A stretch of DNA of 64,000 nt, taken from Paludibacteraceae bacterium. GTDB taxonomy: Bacteria; Bacteroidota; Bacteroidia; Bacteroidales; Paludibacteraceae. This document shows positions 8,453-15,470 of this stretch, piece after piece. The notes beneath the pieces were generated by a model. That model searched no databases, had not been told where the DNA came from, and saw nothing but the letters and a program-made list of their open reading frames with translations. A program made the position numbers and the translations under genes. How positions within the stretch are numbered: the stretch's first letter is position 1; every line of letters begins with the position of its first letter. The DNA lies in contig CAJOEJ010000009.1 of NCBI GenBank assembly GCA_905233375.1, positions 1-64,000 on the forward strand, written 5' to 3'.

Positions 8453-8484
8453 CAAAATTACAAAAAAATAATGACATACACAAG
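8453..8484 (-). promoter_or_regulatory. promoter of the isomerase-aldolase gene run
   Basis: CAAAATTA (8453-8460) is the complement of TAATTTTG and CAAG (8481-8484) gives CTTG at -33, 20 bases apart on the minus strand, about 70 bases before the first gene. Confidence 0.6.
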
Positions 8485-8502
8485 AGTGTATGCCATTTTT
8501 CG

Positions 8503-9060
8503 TTATTTTTCTGCTTTTTTTATGCGGAAGGTGTAATATTTCTGTCCCAAATAACTGATCGCCACGGTGAGCAAAGTGATTGCCATCTTGCTCGGCGTCG
8601 GATACCAGCCCCATACTTCCACGCACAGTTTTAACCCGAAATAGTTCACTGCCAGGTTCACCGCCACAATCACAATGTATCGGAAAAGCTGCTTTGTACT
8701 CCTTCCATCTCCCTTTGTACTTTGTACCTTGTCACTTTGTACATTATTAAATGTTACATTTTTCTGCAACCAGAAACCTGTCAGCAGCGTGATTGGAAAC
8801 ACAATGCACAGCGTCGCTATATGCGGCGTGATCGCTTGTTCCAATGACCAATGACCAATCCCCAATGACAGATTGACGATCTCGTGCCCGATGACATAGT
8901 TGTACATAAGGAAATAGAGTACCCAGTCCAGCACGAGGTTTCCTCCGCCGCACGCCGCATACCGGAACAACTGCTCCGACATCCATTTACTGAACGGACG
9001 GTAGAAAAAATCTATCAGTTTAATGATCTTTCCGCTTATATATTTTCCCATTTTATTCAT
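8503..9060 (-). CDS. GtrA-family membrane protein carrying two repeat-encoded segments
   Basis: GtrA-like proteins are four-helix inner-membrane proteins thought to flip lipid-linked sugars. Four hydrophobic segments are visible in the 185 residues, with the family-like GFWLQKNVTF before and GQKYYTFRIKK at the end. Most relatives are shorter (about 130-150). The excess is explained by two insertions: LSLGIGHWSLEQ (about 64-75), encoded by an ATTGGTN heptad array between helices 1 and 2, and NNVQSDKVQSTKGDGRSTKQ (about 105-124), encoded by a family B repeat in the cytoplasmic loop between helices 2 and 3. The frame stays open through both, so the gene is probably functional. Confidence 0.85.
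   Translation of the reverse strand: MNKMGKYISGKIIKLIDFFYRPFSKWMSEQLFRYAACGGGNLVLDWVLYFLMYNYVIGHEIVNLSLGIGHWSLEQAITPHIATLCIVFPITLLTGFWLQKNVTFNNVQSDKVQSTKGDGRSTKQLFRYIVIVAVNLAVNYFGLKLCVEVWGWYPTPSKMAITLLTVAISYLGQKYYTFRIKKAEK
8692..8748 (-). repeat. family B coding repeat, copy 3 (in gtrA-like gene)
   Basis: It encodes NVQSDKVQSTK followed by a partial third unit (RSTK), so it is a longer version than the copies in rluD or ksgA. Confidence 0.85.
8841..8870 (-). repeat. family A heptad array, copy 2 (inside gtrA-like gene)
   Basis: On the minus strand it reads as ATTGG(G/T)N heptads. It is the only heptad array in the window lying wholly inside a gene; three heptads make seven codons (IGHWSLE), so the frame is kept. 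Confidence 0.8.
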
Positions 9061-9179
9061 TTCGCCTGCATATTTACTACAAAAAATTCTTATTTTCCTT
9101 TTTAAAACAGCAGAATTTCAATATATTATACGTTGTATTCCAATTAAGCAAAAATTTTCGTGCTTATTTGGCGAACGGA

Positions 9180-10643
9180 TTATAAGCCATACATTTCTCT
9201 TGTTTTGTTGATTGTATTCTTACCCACAATATACGCATAGCATGCAACCGGCATAAACTGCATTTGACCTACAGAAAGAGCATGTCGGGCTGTTGTCGTT
9301 TTGGTAGTTATCAAAGCATGATTCAGATTTGTTTTCGGCATAAAATACAACAAGGAAGACAGCTCCTCCGGATGTTCGGCATAACGGTCTGACCACTTCA
9401 CTTCTACAGCCCAACAAGGCTTCTGTCTGCCAGTATCCATCCCTACGATATCCACTTCACCTTGCTGTTTCTTGCTTGTTCGCCAATTAGCGTATGCAAT
9501 ATCTACTCCCAATCGCGGTATCCATTGCGCATAAACCGCTGTTTCTACCATATTCCCTATTTCAGCGTCTGTCTCAGTAATCGGCTGGAAAAGTGCACAA
9601 CGGAGAGAGGGGTTCGTAAGATAAATCTTGAAACTCGTTTCTCGTTGATAGCGCTTGGCATTGTCGTCGGTACGGTGAATAACCTTGATGAGAAATGCCG
9701 CCTCCAAATATTCTATATATCGCCGCAGCACATCCTTTCGAACACCGGATTCCTGTGACATTCCTTCGTAAGAGAATTGTTCTCCGGAATGGTAGGCTAT
9801 CATAGTAAAGACAGAGTTCAATTCTTGTACATCCTGAATACCATACATACTGGGAAGGTCGCGAAGTAACACCTTATCAATGATGTCGTGACGGATAAAT
9901 TGCCCAGGATTTTCCCTTATCTTGTCTGAAAAGACCACTTCCGGATAACCACCGTAATTGATGTAATCGATAAAGAGTTGGTTAAGACGATTGATATCAA
10001 TAGAGTTGTAATAGTCCACGTCCATTCCATACCATTGCATTTGCTGCCGGATAAGCAGATTCTGGTAATTCTTGAGATGGATATATTCGTAGAATGTGAG
10101 CGGAGGAAGAATAAAATCCGTGAAGCGCCCTGCTCCACTTTCGTTGCTACGTTTTCTCAACTCTGCGGCAGCAGATCCGGATACGACAAAGCGCACATTA
10201 TGATAGGTATCCACCAGCGATTTAAGATGTACTTCCCAATCCTTGAGATATTGTATCTCGTCAAAGAACACATAATATTGGCTCTGGTCATTCGTTTGCT
10301 TTCCGAGAGTCAGCTTACACAGATTGAATAATTGCTCCAGTGGTATCTGATTGTATATAGGCGTTTCTACGGAAATATAAATAATGTTCTGCGCCGAAAC
10401 TCCTTCCGCCATCAGTTGTTGGATAGTGTGGTAAATCATCACCGTTTTTCCGACACGTCTTGGTCCCATCAATACAACGGAACGATTGATGGAAAGATCA
10501 GTAACTAATGGATAGAATATATCCAGATACATACGGGGACGCATGTTACCGAAAAACGAAGGTATTTTACCTTCTGTCCACCATGGATTATCCACCCGCA
10601 AACGACCGATAATTTGTTGCTCTAATAATGCCGTGTATTCCAT
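9180..10643 (-). CDS. AAA-type ATPase with DUF4143 C-terminal domain
   Basis: This is a common 'ATP-binding protein' family of Bacteroidetes and archaea with unknown cellular role. The 487 residues include Walker A GPRRVGKT (about 59-66), Walker B YYVFFDEIQYL (about 123-133), and a winged-helix-like middle (YEGMSQESGVRKDVLRRYIEYLE). The C-terminus holds GEVDIVG followed by AVEVKWS, the pattern of a PD-(D/E)XK nuclease-like fold. It has its own promoter and is separated from its neighbours, so its role, perhaps in DNA or mobile-element biology, cannot be inferred from context. Confidence 0.85.
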   Translation of the reverse strand: MEYTALLEQQIIGRLRVDNPWWTEGKIPSFFGNMRPRMYLDIFYPLVTDLSINRSVVLMGPRRVGKTVMIYHTIQQLMAEGVSAQNIIYISVETPIYNQIPLEQLFNLCKLTLGKQTNDQSQYYVFFDEIQYLKDWEVHLKSLVDTYHNVRFVVSGSAAAELRKRSNESGAGRFTDFILPPLTFYEYIHLKNYQNLLIRQQMQWYGMDVDYYNSIDINRLNQLFIDYINYGGYPEVVFSDKIRENPGQFIRHDIIDKVLLRDLPSMYGIQDVQELNSVFTMIAYHSGEQFSYEGMSQESGVRKDVLRRYIEYLEAAFLIKVIHRTDDNAKRYQRETSFKIYLTNPSLRCALFQPITETDAEIGNMVETAVYAQWIPRLGVDIAYANWRTSKKQQGEVDIVGMDTGRQKPCWAVEVKWSDRYAEHPEELSSLLYFMPKTNLNHALITTKTTTARHALSVGQMQFMPVACYAYIVGKNTINKTREMYGL

Positions 10644-10663
10644 ATAAGTTATTTTTTACGCCG

Positions 10664-10695
10664 CAAAGGTACTAATAATTTTCCAAATAAGCAAA
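10664..10695 (-). promoter_or_regulatory. promoter of the DUF4143 ATPase gene
   Basis: CAAAGGTA (10664-10671) and CAAA (10692-10695) form the minus-strand TACCTTTG / TTTG pair with a 20-base spacer, about 20 bases before the start codon. Confidence 0.75.
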
Positions 10696-10888
10696 TATTT
10701 TTATGCTTATTTTGTATTTTTATGGCAAATTAAGCAAAAATAGTCAAAAATATCACTCAAAGTAGTACTACATTCGTGCATTGAGGAACCTTTAATATGC
10801 TTTGTCTAGCGCACGCGTGCGAAAGCCATTATGAAATAAAAACAGGTACACAACAAGTAATGATTAGGACTTAGTTTCGGTTATAGTC

Positions 10889-10987
10889 TATGAATATCAC
10901 AAGAATATCCTATCAATAACCTATGAATAGCATATCAATCTCATATGAATCACATAAGAAATGTATATGAATAGTATATGAATTATT
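10889..10987. repeat. array of nine degenerate 11-bp repeats
   Basis: Nine contiguous units of exactly 11 bases follow the pattern TATGAATANCA (for example TATGAATATCA, TATGAATAGCA, TATGAATAGTA). The period is close to one helical turn. On the minus strand the array begins about 26 bases after a promoter -7 box at 11013-11020, so it may be transcribed. Confidence 0.8.
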
Positions 10988-11156
10988 TAAGTTTATCTGT
11001 TAAAACTCGGTGCAAAGATACGGAAAAATTTTGAGATATGCAAATTTTTGGGGTTGAATAAGTCATTTTGGTACACACTTTATTATAAATCGGTTCACAT
11101 GATGTAAGCAACATTGCTGACATGCAAAGCAGTAAAGAAAATAATTTTGTTTTCAT
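10983..11156 (-). pseudogene. lipoprotein signal-peptide fragment or tiny lipoprotein
   Basis: The frame encodes 57 residues starting with a clear lipoprotein signal (MKTKLFSLLLCMSAMLLTSC, Cys20), then about 37 residues without a recognisable fold. The second half is read through a complete promoter (TTTG / TATCTTTG on the same strand), so this looks like the 5' end of a lipoprotein gene truncated by joining to other sequence. A real short lipoprotein cannot be excluded. Confidence 0.45.
11013..11044 (-). promoter_or_regulatory. promoter facing the 11-bp repeat array
   Basis: CAAAGATA (11013-11020) is the complement of TATCTTTG and CAAA (11041-11044) the complement of TTTG; the spacer is 20 bases. 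No gene follows for about 370 bases on this strand, only the 11-bp array, so the product would be noncoding or a long leader. Confidence 0.6.
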
Positions 11157-11452
11157 AAGCATTTCCCTAAATTTGTGTCGGGCGCAACTTTTAAATAGTT
11201 AATATTGTTGATATTATATGCAAAATGACATAAAACAAAAGCGTGTGTTTTCGTTCGCTTCATTTGATCTTTTGAGGTCTTCGACTACCTTATTTACTCA
11301 AATTTACGTACGGAAAACTCACGCTAGTACGTGAGCGTACATAAAAGGGCTTATTACGCTATTTATTGGCACACGCTTGCGCCTTTACTATGTCCTTCTG
11401 TTTTACGTCGGCAAGCGACGACCGCTTTTAACGCTGGCGGTAAAGCGAGAGG

Positions 11453-11605
11453 TTATATCTCTACAGAATACGGATCTACATAAATCACTTCACCGTTCTC
11501 ACTAAAAATGAGCGGTTGATTATCGCGACGATGTTGCTCAACGACACGTTTGGCGGTTTCTAACAATCCTTGGCGGAGTTTGGTATCAAATTCTCTTTCG
11601 CTCAT
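11453..11605 (-). CDS. small partner protein of the zeta-toxin-like gene
   Basis: This 50-residue protein (starting MSEREFDTKLRQGLLETAKR) has an N-terminal helix rich in K/R/E and a C-terminal stretch with VIYVDP. It starts 4 bases after the stop of the zeta-like gene on the same strand, an arrangement seen for small antitoxin-like partners of zeta kinases in Bacteroidetes. The link is inferred from position and general shape, not from a recognised domain. Confidence 0.6.
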   Translation of the reverse strand: MSEREFDTKLRQGLLETAKRVVEQHRRDNQPLIFSENGEVIYVDPYSVEI

Positions 11606-11609
11606 ATTA

Positions 11610-12186
11610 TTAACCTTTATTCATAATTTGTTGCCACATTGCCTCATCGTAAACACGCAAATCCCCTAATTGCGGAGTTTTTTGTGCTACTAATTTAGCA
11701 GGGACAAAATTATTGTTCAATACATATACTATATCACAAATCGGCATATATAAGTTCAGCAAGTTATATATTCCGCGTTTGAAGCGGCGACGGATATCGG
11801 CTTCCGGGATGTTATGTCCGCCGTTACTGACCCGTTGAGCCACACGGGCTATCGCTTGCTCCTCATTCTCCAAGCAGAAGAAAATCAGATGCACCTTATA
11901 TCCTAACGCTTGTGCGCGATGTACGAGCTGCACGTACGAACGTGTTGCCAGAGTCGTTTCTATCGCAAAATCTACTTTCTGCGGCAATAACTCCTCTATG
12001 CGCGAACATAATTCTTCCCGCTTGAAACGCTACCATTTCCGGTGCAAATGGCGATAAACCACGAGCTATCTCATCTGCATTGACAAAATTCGGACAATGC
12101 AATATATTAGGAAGCAGATTAAATGAAGCAGTAGTTTTCCCTGCACCATTTGGACAGGCTATGATATATAAATTAGGATGTTGCAT
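11610..12186 (-). pseudogene. zeta-toxin-like kinase, frameshifted
   Basis: Zeta-type P-loop kinases phosphorylate UDP-GlcNAc or related sugars, or act as general small-molecule kinases. The N-terminal part (12186-12000) has [12 protein letters not shown] (Walker A), FVNADEIARGLSPF and AFQAGR. The rest (to 11610) has LLPQKVDFAIETTLATRSY and RVAQRVSNGGHNIPEADIRRRF in another frame. The family alignment requires a one-base shift near 12000-12008, between AGRIM and RIEELLPQ. It is therefore either a recent pseudogene, a sequencing or assembly error, or a case of recoding; no slippery heptamer is evident. A promoter precedes it. Confidence 0.8.
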
Positions 12187-12209
12187 TGCTATTTTTCCAT
12201 TTTGCGGTG

Positions 12210-12299
12210 CAAAAGTACTATATTTTTTGCAAATATGCAAATAAAAACGCAGTTTTTTGCTTAAAAACTTGCATATTCCAAATTTTTGTAGTACTTTTG
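12210..12299. promoter_or_regulatory. divergent promoters, zeta-like gene and ksgA
   Basis: Minus strand: CAAAAGTA (12210-12217) with CAAA (12238-12241). Plus strand: CTTG (12268-12271) with TACTTTTG (12292-12299). Both spacers are 20 bases. Gene direction switches here from leftward to rightward. Confidence 0.7.
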
Positions 12300-12350
12300 C
12301 AGCCGCAAAAGCAAACGGAGTAATTAATATGGACGACTATCACACGGATA

Positions 12351-13187
12351 ATGCAGCGAGTACATGCCAAAAAATTTTTGGGGCAGCACTTTTTGACAGA
12401 CCTGTCGGTCGCCCAAAAGATAGCTGAAACCACCTATAAGGGACAAAGTGACCAAGTACCAAGTACCAAGGAAAAAGTACGTGTATTGGAGATCGGTCCG
12501 GGAATGGGTGTGCTAACCCAGTATCTTCTCAAGAATCCCCAAATCCAGTTAACCGCCATTGAGATCGACCGTGAGTCGGTCGCTTATCTGCATGAGTGGT
12601 ACCCGGAGTTGGATCTGGTGGAAGGCGATTTTCTCAAAACAGACCTGAACCAACTGATCCCGGAAGGGGAATTCAATATCATCGGTAACTATCCGTACAA
12701 TATATCCAGCCAGATTTTCTTTAAGGTGTTAGAGTACAAAGACCGTATTCCTGTTTGTTCGGGCATGATACAAAAGGAAGTAGCGGAGCGTATTGCATCC
12801 AAGCCAGGCAAGAAAGCGTACGGGATATTGTCGGTGTTACTGCAGGCATATTACGATATAGAATATCTATTCACGGTGGATGAACATGTGTTCAATCCTC
12901 CGCCCAAAGTCAAATCAGCCGTCATCCGCATGACACGAAACAAACGACGACGGTTGGACTGCGACGAAGAGTTGTTCAAGACGGTAGTCAAGACTGCTTT
13001 TAACCAGCGACGAAAACAGATGAGAAACTCACTTCGATCGTTGATCGATGTACAAAGTGACAATGTACAATGTACAAAGGAACGTTTGGAATGGTTTCTC
13101 ACCAGACGACCGGAACAGTTAAGTGTTGAAGAATTTGTTGAACTTACAAAATTGATTCAAAATGAGCGAAATCAAGATATTCTATAA
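12351..13187 (+). CDS. ksgA: 16S rRNA (adenine1518/1519-N6) dimethyltransferase
   Basis: It dimethylates two adenines near the 3' end of 16S rRNA late in small-subunit assembly. FLGQHFL (9-15), SAM-binding EIGPGMGVLT (47-56) and GNYPYNIS are diagnostic. Start ATG at 12351 gives the expected VHAKKFLGQHFL N-terminus. Two segments are repeat-encoded: GQSDQVPSTK (31-40), directly before SAM motif I, and DVQSDNVQCTK (about 233-243) in the C-terminal helical domain before the conserved RRPEQLSVEEF. Both replace variable loops. The 3' end overlaps corA by 26 bases. Confidence 0.95.
   Translation: MQRVHAKKFLGQHFLTDLSVAQKIAETTYKGQSDQVPSTKEKVRVLEIGPGMGVLTQYLLKNPQIQLTAIEIDRESVAYLHEWYPELDLVEGDFLKTDLNQLIPEGEFNIIGNYPYNISSQIFFKVLEYKDRIPVCSGMIQKEVAERIASKPGKKAYGILSVLLQAYYDIEYLFTVDEHVFNPPPKVKSAVIRMTRNKRRRLDCDEELFKTVVKTAFNQRRKQMRNSLRSLIDVQSDNVQCTKERLEWFLTRRPEQLSVEEFVELTKLIQNERNQDIL
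12439..12482 (+). repeat. family B coding repeat, copy 4 (ksgA N-terminal part)
   Basis: A diverged copy reading GACAAAGTGACCAAGTACC and encoding GQSDQVPSTK. It carries a second overlapping ACCAAGTACCAAG word, suggesting slippage within the repeat. Confidence 0.75.
13047..13080 (+). repeat. family B coding repeat, copy 5 (ksgA C-terminal part)
   Basis: A near-consensus copy encoding DVQSDNVQCTK. The same gene thus carries two copies about 600 bases apart in the same frame and orientation. Confidence 0.85.
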
Positions 13188-14112
13188 AGACAAGGAGAAA
13201 ATCAAAGTAGCCCGTTCTATCTCCGCGCTCAAGGAGCTGGACAAGAAAGATATCATCTGGATTGACCTGCTGGACGTGTCGGACAAGACCGAGGATACCT
13301 TGGAGGGTTTTCTGAAGATAGAGATTCAGGAAGACGAAGAGATGGAAGAGATCGAGTTATCCAGCCGTTATATACAAACGGACGATTCCATCGTAGCAAA
13401 CAGCAACTTCCTCAAGTCCAATTTTGAGATGGAGCCGGTGAACTTTATCATCAAAAACTCCATTCTGGTTTCTATCCGTGACGTAGAGCTGGAGAGTTTT
13501 AACGAGACGGTGAAGAAGATGTTTGTCAACACCCGTAATTTCCCGAGCGGCTATCATGTGTTGGTAGCGCTTATGGAGACGCGAGTGGAGAAGGACGCCG
13601 ACTTGATCGAGGACACCACGGATATGATTACCTCGCTCTCGCAACAGATTAACGCGGACGCGGATCACGTAGATGAGGACTTGCTGGTACAAATCAAGGA
13701 CTTGCAGGAAAAAGTGACCATCATCCGTCAGAATATATTGGACAAGCAACGCGTGATCAGCAACCTGCTCAAGTGCGACTTCTTCCCGGAAGAACTCCAG
13801 CCGCGTTTGACCATGATTATCAAAGATATCAATTCGCTGTTCGACTATACGCGTTTCGGTTTTGACCGTCTGGACTACCTCCAGGATACGTTCCTCGGTT
13901 TGGTTAACATCGAGCAGAACAAAATCATCAAGATATTCACGGTCATCAATATCATCTTCCTTCCGCCTACCCTCATCGGTAGTCTGTACGGAATGAACTT
14001 CGATTTTATGCCTGAACTGCATTGGCAATTCGGATATGCATGGGCATTGGGTCTGATGGTGATGTCCGTTGTGCTTATCTTGCTGATATTCAAACTAAAA
14101 AAATGGTTATAA
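13162..14112 (+). CDS. corA: CorA-family magnesium/cobalt transporter
   Basis: This is an inner-membrane homopentameric channel for divalent cations. The 316 residues have a long acidic cytoplasmic domain with predicted coiled coil (about 150-230), then two C-terminal membrane helices with the signature YGMNF between the first helix (VINIIFLPPTLIGSLYGMN) and the last (about 290-310), followed by a lysine-rich tail. The start lies inside the end of ksgA in another frame, so translation is probably coupled. Confidence 0.93.
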   Translation: MSEIKIFYKDKEKIKVARSISALKELDKKDIIWIDLLDVSDKTEDTLEGFLKIEIQEDEEMEEIELSSRYIQTDDSIVANSNFLKSNFEMEPVNFIIKNSILVSIRDVELESFNETVKKMFVNTRNFPSGYHVLVALMETRVEKDADLIEDTTDMITSLSQQINADADHVDEDLLVQIKDLQEKVTIIRQNILDKQRVISNLLKCDFFPEELQPRLTMIIKDINSLFDYTRFGFDRLDYLQDTFLGLVNIEQNKIIKIFTVINIIFLPPTLIGSLYGMNFDFMPELHWQFGYAWALGLMVMSVVLILLIFKLKKWL

Positions 14113-14307
14113 ACATATTGTTAACAGGTATAGGTTCCACGTATTGAAAACCTGTTCCACGTTGCATTTGTCAAAACTGTTGAAAAAAGATTAACAACAA
14201 CAATAGTCTGTAACTGATTAACAAACAATCATTTATACAAGTTGTTAACATTATCAACAAACCATAATATCCATAGGATTTAAAAATTAAACTGATATTT
14301 ATAAAAA
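14113..14307. other. candidate replication origin / structured noncoding gap
   Basis: This gap of 195 bases has two TTGTTAACA palindromes, several TTAACAA words, one near-match to a DnaA box (TTATCAACA, one mismatch to TTATNCACA) and two GTTCCACGT words that resemble parS halves. An AT-rich run follows (about 14256-14307). It lies close to the point where gene direction flips. No gene fits. Origin function is inferred from these signs together and is unproven. Confidence 0.4.
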
Positions 14308-14316
14308 GTGAATAGG

Positions 14317-15276
14317 ATGAAGGAGGAAAAAGAGCAGTTGAAATCGGAGATTATTGCATTGAAGCGTGAAAAGAATGCAGTTATCTTCGCGCACTATTAC
14401 ACGCGTCCGGAAATACAAGAAATAGCTGATTTCATCGGAGATTCTCTGGCATTGGCTCAACAAGCTACGCACGTACACGCGGATATATTAGTAATGTGCG
14501 GCGTGCATTTCATGGGCGAGACGATGAAGATTCTCTGTCCGGACAAGAAAGTGCTTGTCCCGGATATGAATGCCGGTTGTTCGCTGGCAGACAGTTGCAA
14601 GGCGGAAGATCTGAAACAGTTCATAGAAGAGCAGACTCGTCGTTTGGGTCAACGTCCGATGGTAGTCAGCTATGTCAATACGACCGCAGAGGTCAAAGCG
14701 GTGACGGATGTGGTGGTGACATCGTCCAACGCGAAGAAGATAGTGGACCAACTGCCGAAGGATGCCCCTGTTATCTTTGGTCCCGATCATAACTTGGGTT
14801 CTTATATCAATTCGGTAACGGGCAGAGAGATGATTCTGTGGAACGGCGCATGTCATGTTCACAGCCGTTTTTCGTTAGAGGCGTTGCTGCAATTAAAACA
14901 ACAATACCCTGATTCACCCGTGTTGGCACACCCCGAATGCAAGGCACCTATTCTGGCTGTAAGCGACGTAATAGGTTCGACCAAGGCTTTGTTGGAATAT
15001 ACGGTTTCATCGGACAAAAAGCAGTTCATCATCGCGACCGAAAGCGGTATTCTGTTTGAGATGCAACGTGCGTGTCCGGAAAAGGAGTTTATCCCTGTTC
15101 CTCCGGAAGTGACGGAAGGCACAGGATGCAGCTGTAACGAGTGCGAGTACATGCGCATGAACACTTTGGAGAAAGTGTATGAGTGCCTGTTGAACGAGTG
15201 CCCGGAAATGACCGTCAATCCTGAAATAGCCGCCAAAGCCATTACATCTATCGAACGTATGTTAAAAATGAGCTAA
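14317..15276 (+). CDS. nadA: quinolinate synthase A
   Basis: It condenses iminoaspartate with dihydroxyacetone phosphate to quinolinate in NAD biosynthesis, using a 4Fe-4S cluster. The 319 residues show HYYTRPEIQEIADFIGDSL, VMCGVHFMGET, MNAGCSLADSC, the central HVHSRF and EGTGCSCNECEYMRMN, with the three cluster cysteines expected in the MCGV, GNAC-like (here NGAC) and CSCNEC regions. ATG 14317 is preferred to GTG 14308 as it gives a family-like N-terminus. No nadB or nadC is next to it. Confidence 0.93.
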   Translation: MKEEKEQLKSEIIALKREKNAVIFAHYYTRPEIQEIADFIGDSLALAQQATHVHADILVMCGVHFMGETMKILCPDKKVLVPDMNAGCSLADSCKAEDLKQFIEEQTRRLGQRPMVVSYVNTTAEVKAVTDVVVTSSNAKKIVDQLPKDAPVIFGPDHNLGSYINSVTGREMILWNGACHVHSRFSLEALLQLKQQYPDSPVLAHPECKAPILAVSDVIGSTKALLEYTVSSDKKQFIIATESGILFEMQRACPEKEFIPVPPEVTEGTGCSCNECEYMRMNTLEKVYECLLNECPEMTVNPEIAAKAITSIERMLKMS

Positions 15277-15299
15277 ACAGCTGCTTACATACCTTAGCG

Positions 15300-15329
15300 A
15301 ATCCGTCCTTGTGGCGGATTTGTTTGTTA
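15300..15329 (+). terminator. terminator after nadA
   Basis: AATCCG (15300-15305) pairs with CGGATT (15315-15320), followed by the T-rich TGTTTGTTATG. Confidence 0.6.
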
Positions 15330-15411
15330 TGTACGATTATTAAGATAAATATTACAATACATTATAATTGTCGTTATAAATTGGTATTTTATTTACTATT
15401 ATTAATAATGA

Positions 15412-15443
15412 TTTGTATAATCTGTTAAAAAGCAGTAATTTTG
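15412..15443 (+). promoter_or_regulatory. promoter of the glycosyltransferase gene
   Basis: TTTG (15412-15415) and TAATTTTG (15436-15443), spacer 20, 27 bases before the start codon. Confidence 0.75.
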
Positions 15444-15470
15444 CAGCGGATTTGTAAAATTATTTGAGGT

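Larger units (their letters stand above)
10696..11452. other. gene-poor AT-rich stretch
   Basis: About 750 bases without a normal gene. It contains an array of nine 11-mers (10889-10987), a fragmentary lipoprotein frame (10983-11156, minus) and a hairpin at 11305-11338 in which CTCACG pairs with CGTGAG around CTAGTA. The part 11340-11450 has several CGCTTGCG-like words but no recognisable gene. Confidence 0.6.

Noticed and set aside
10889..10987. CRISPR array
   Set aside because: The 11-bp units are contiguous and degenerate, with no spacers of constant length and no cas genes.
11896..12240. Two separate short genes at the zeta locus
   Set aside because: The two frames carry consecutive blocks of one kinase family, so one frameshifted gene is the simpler reading.
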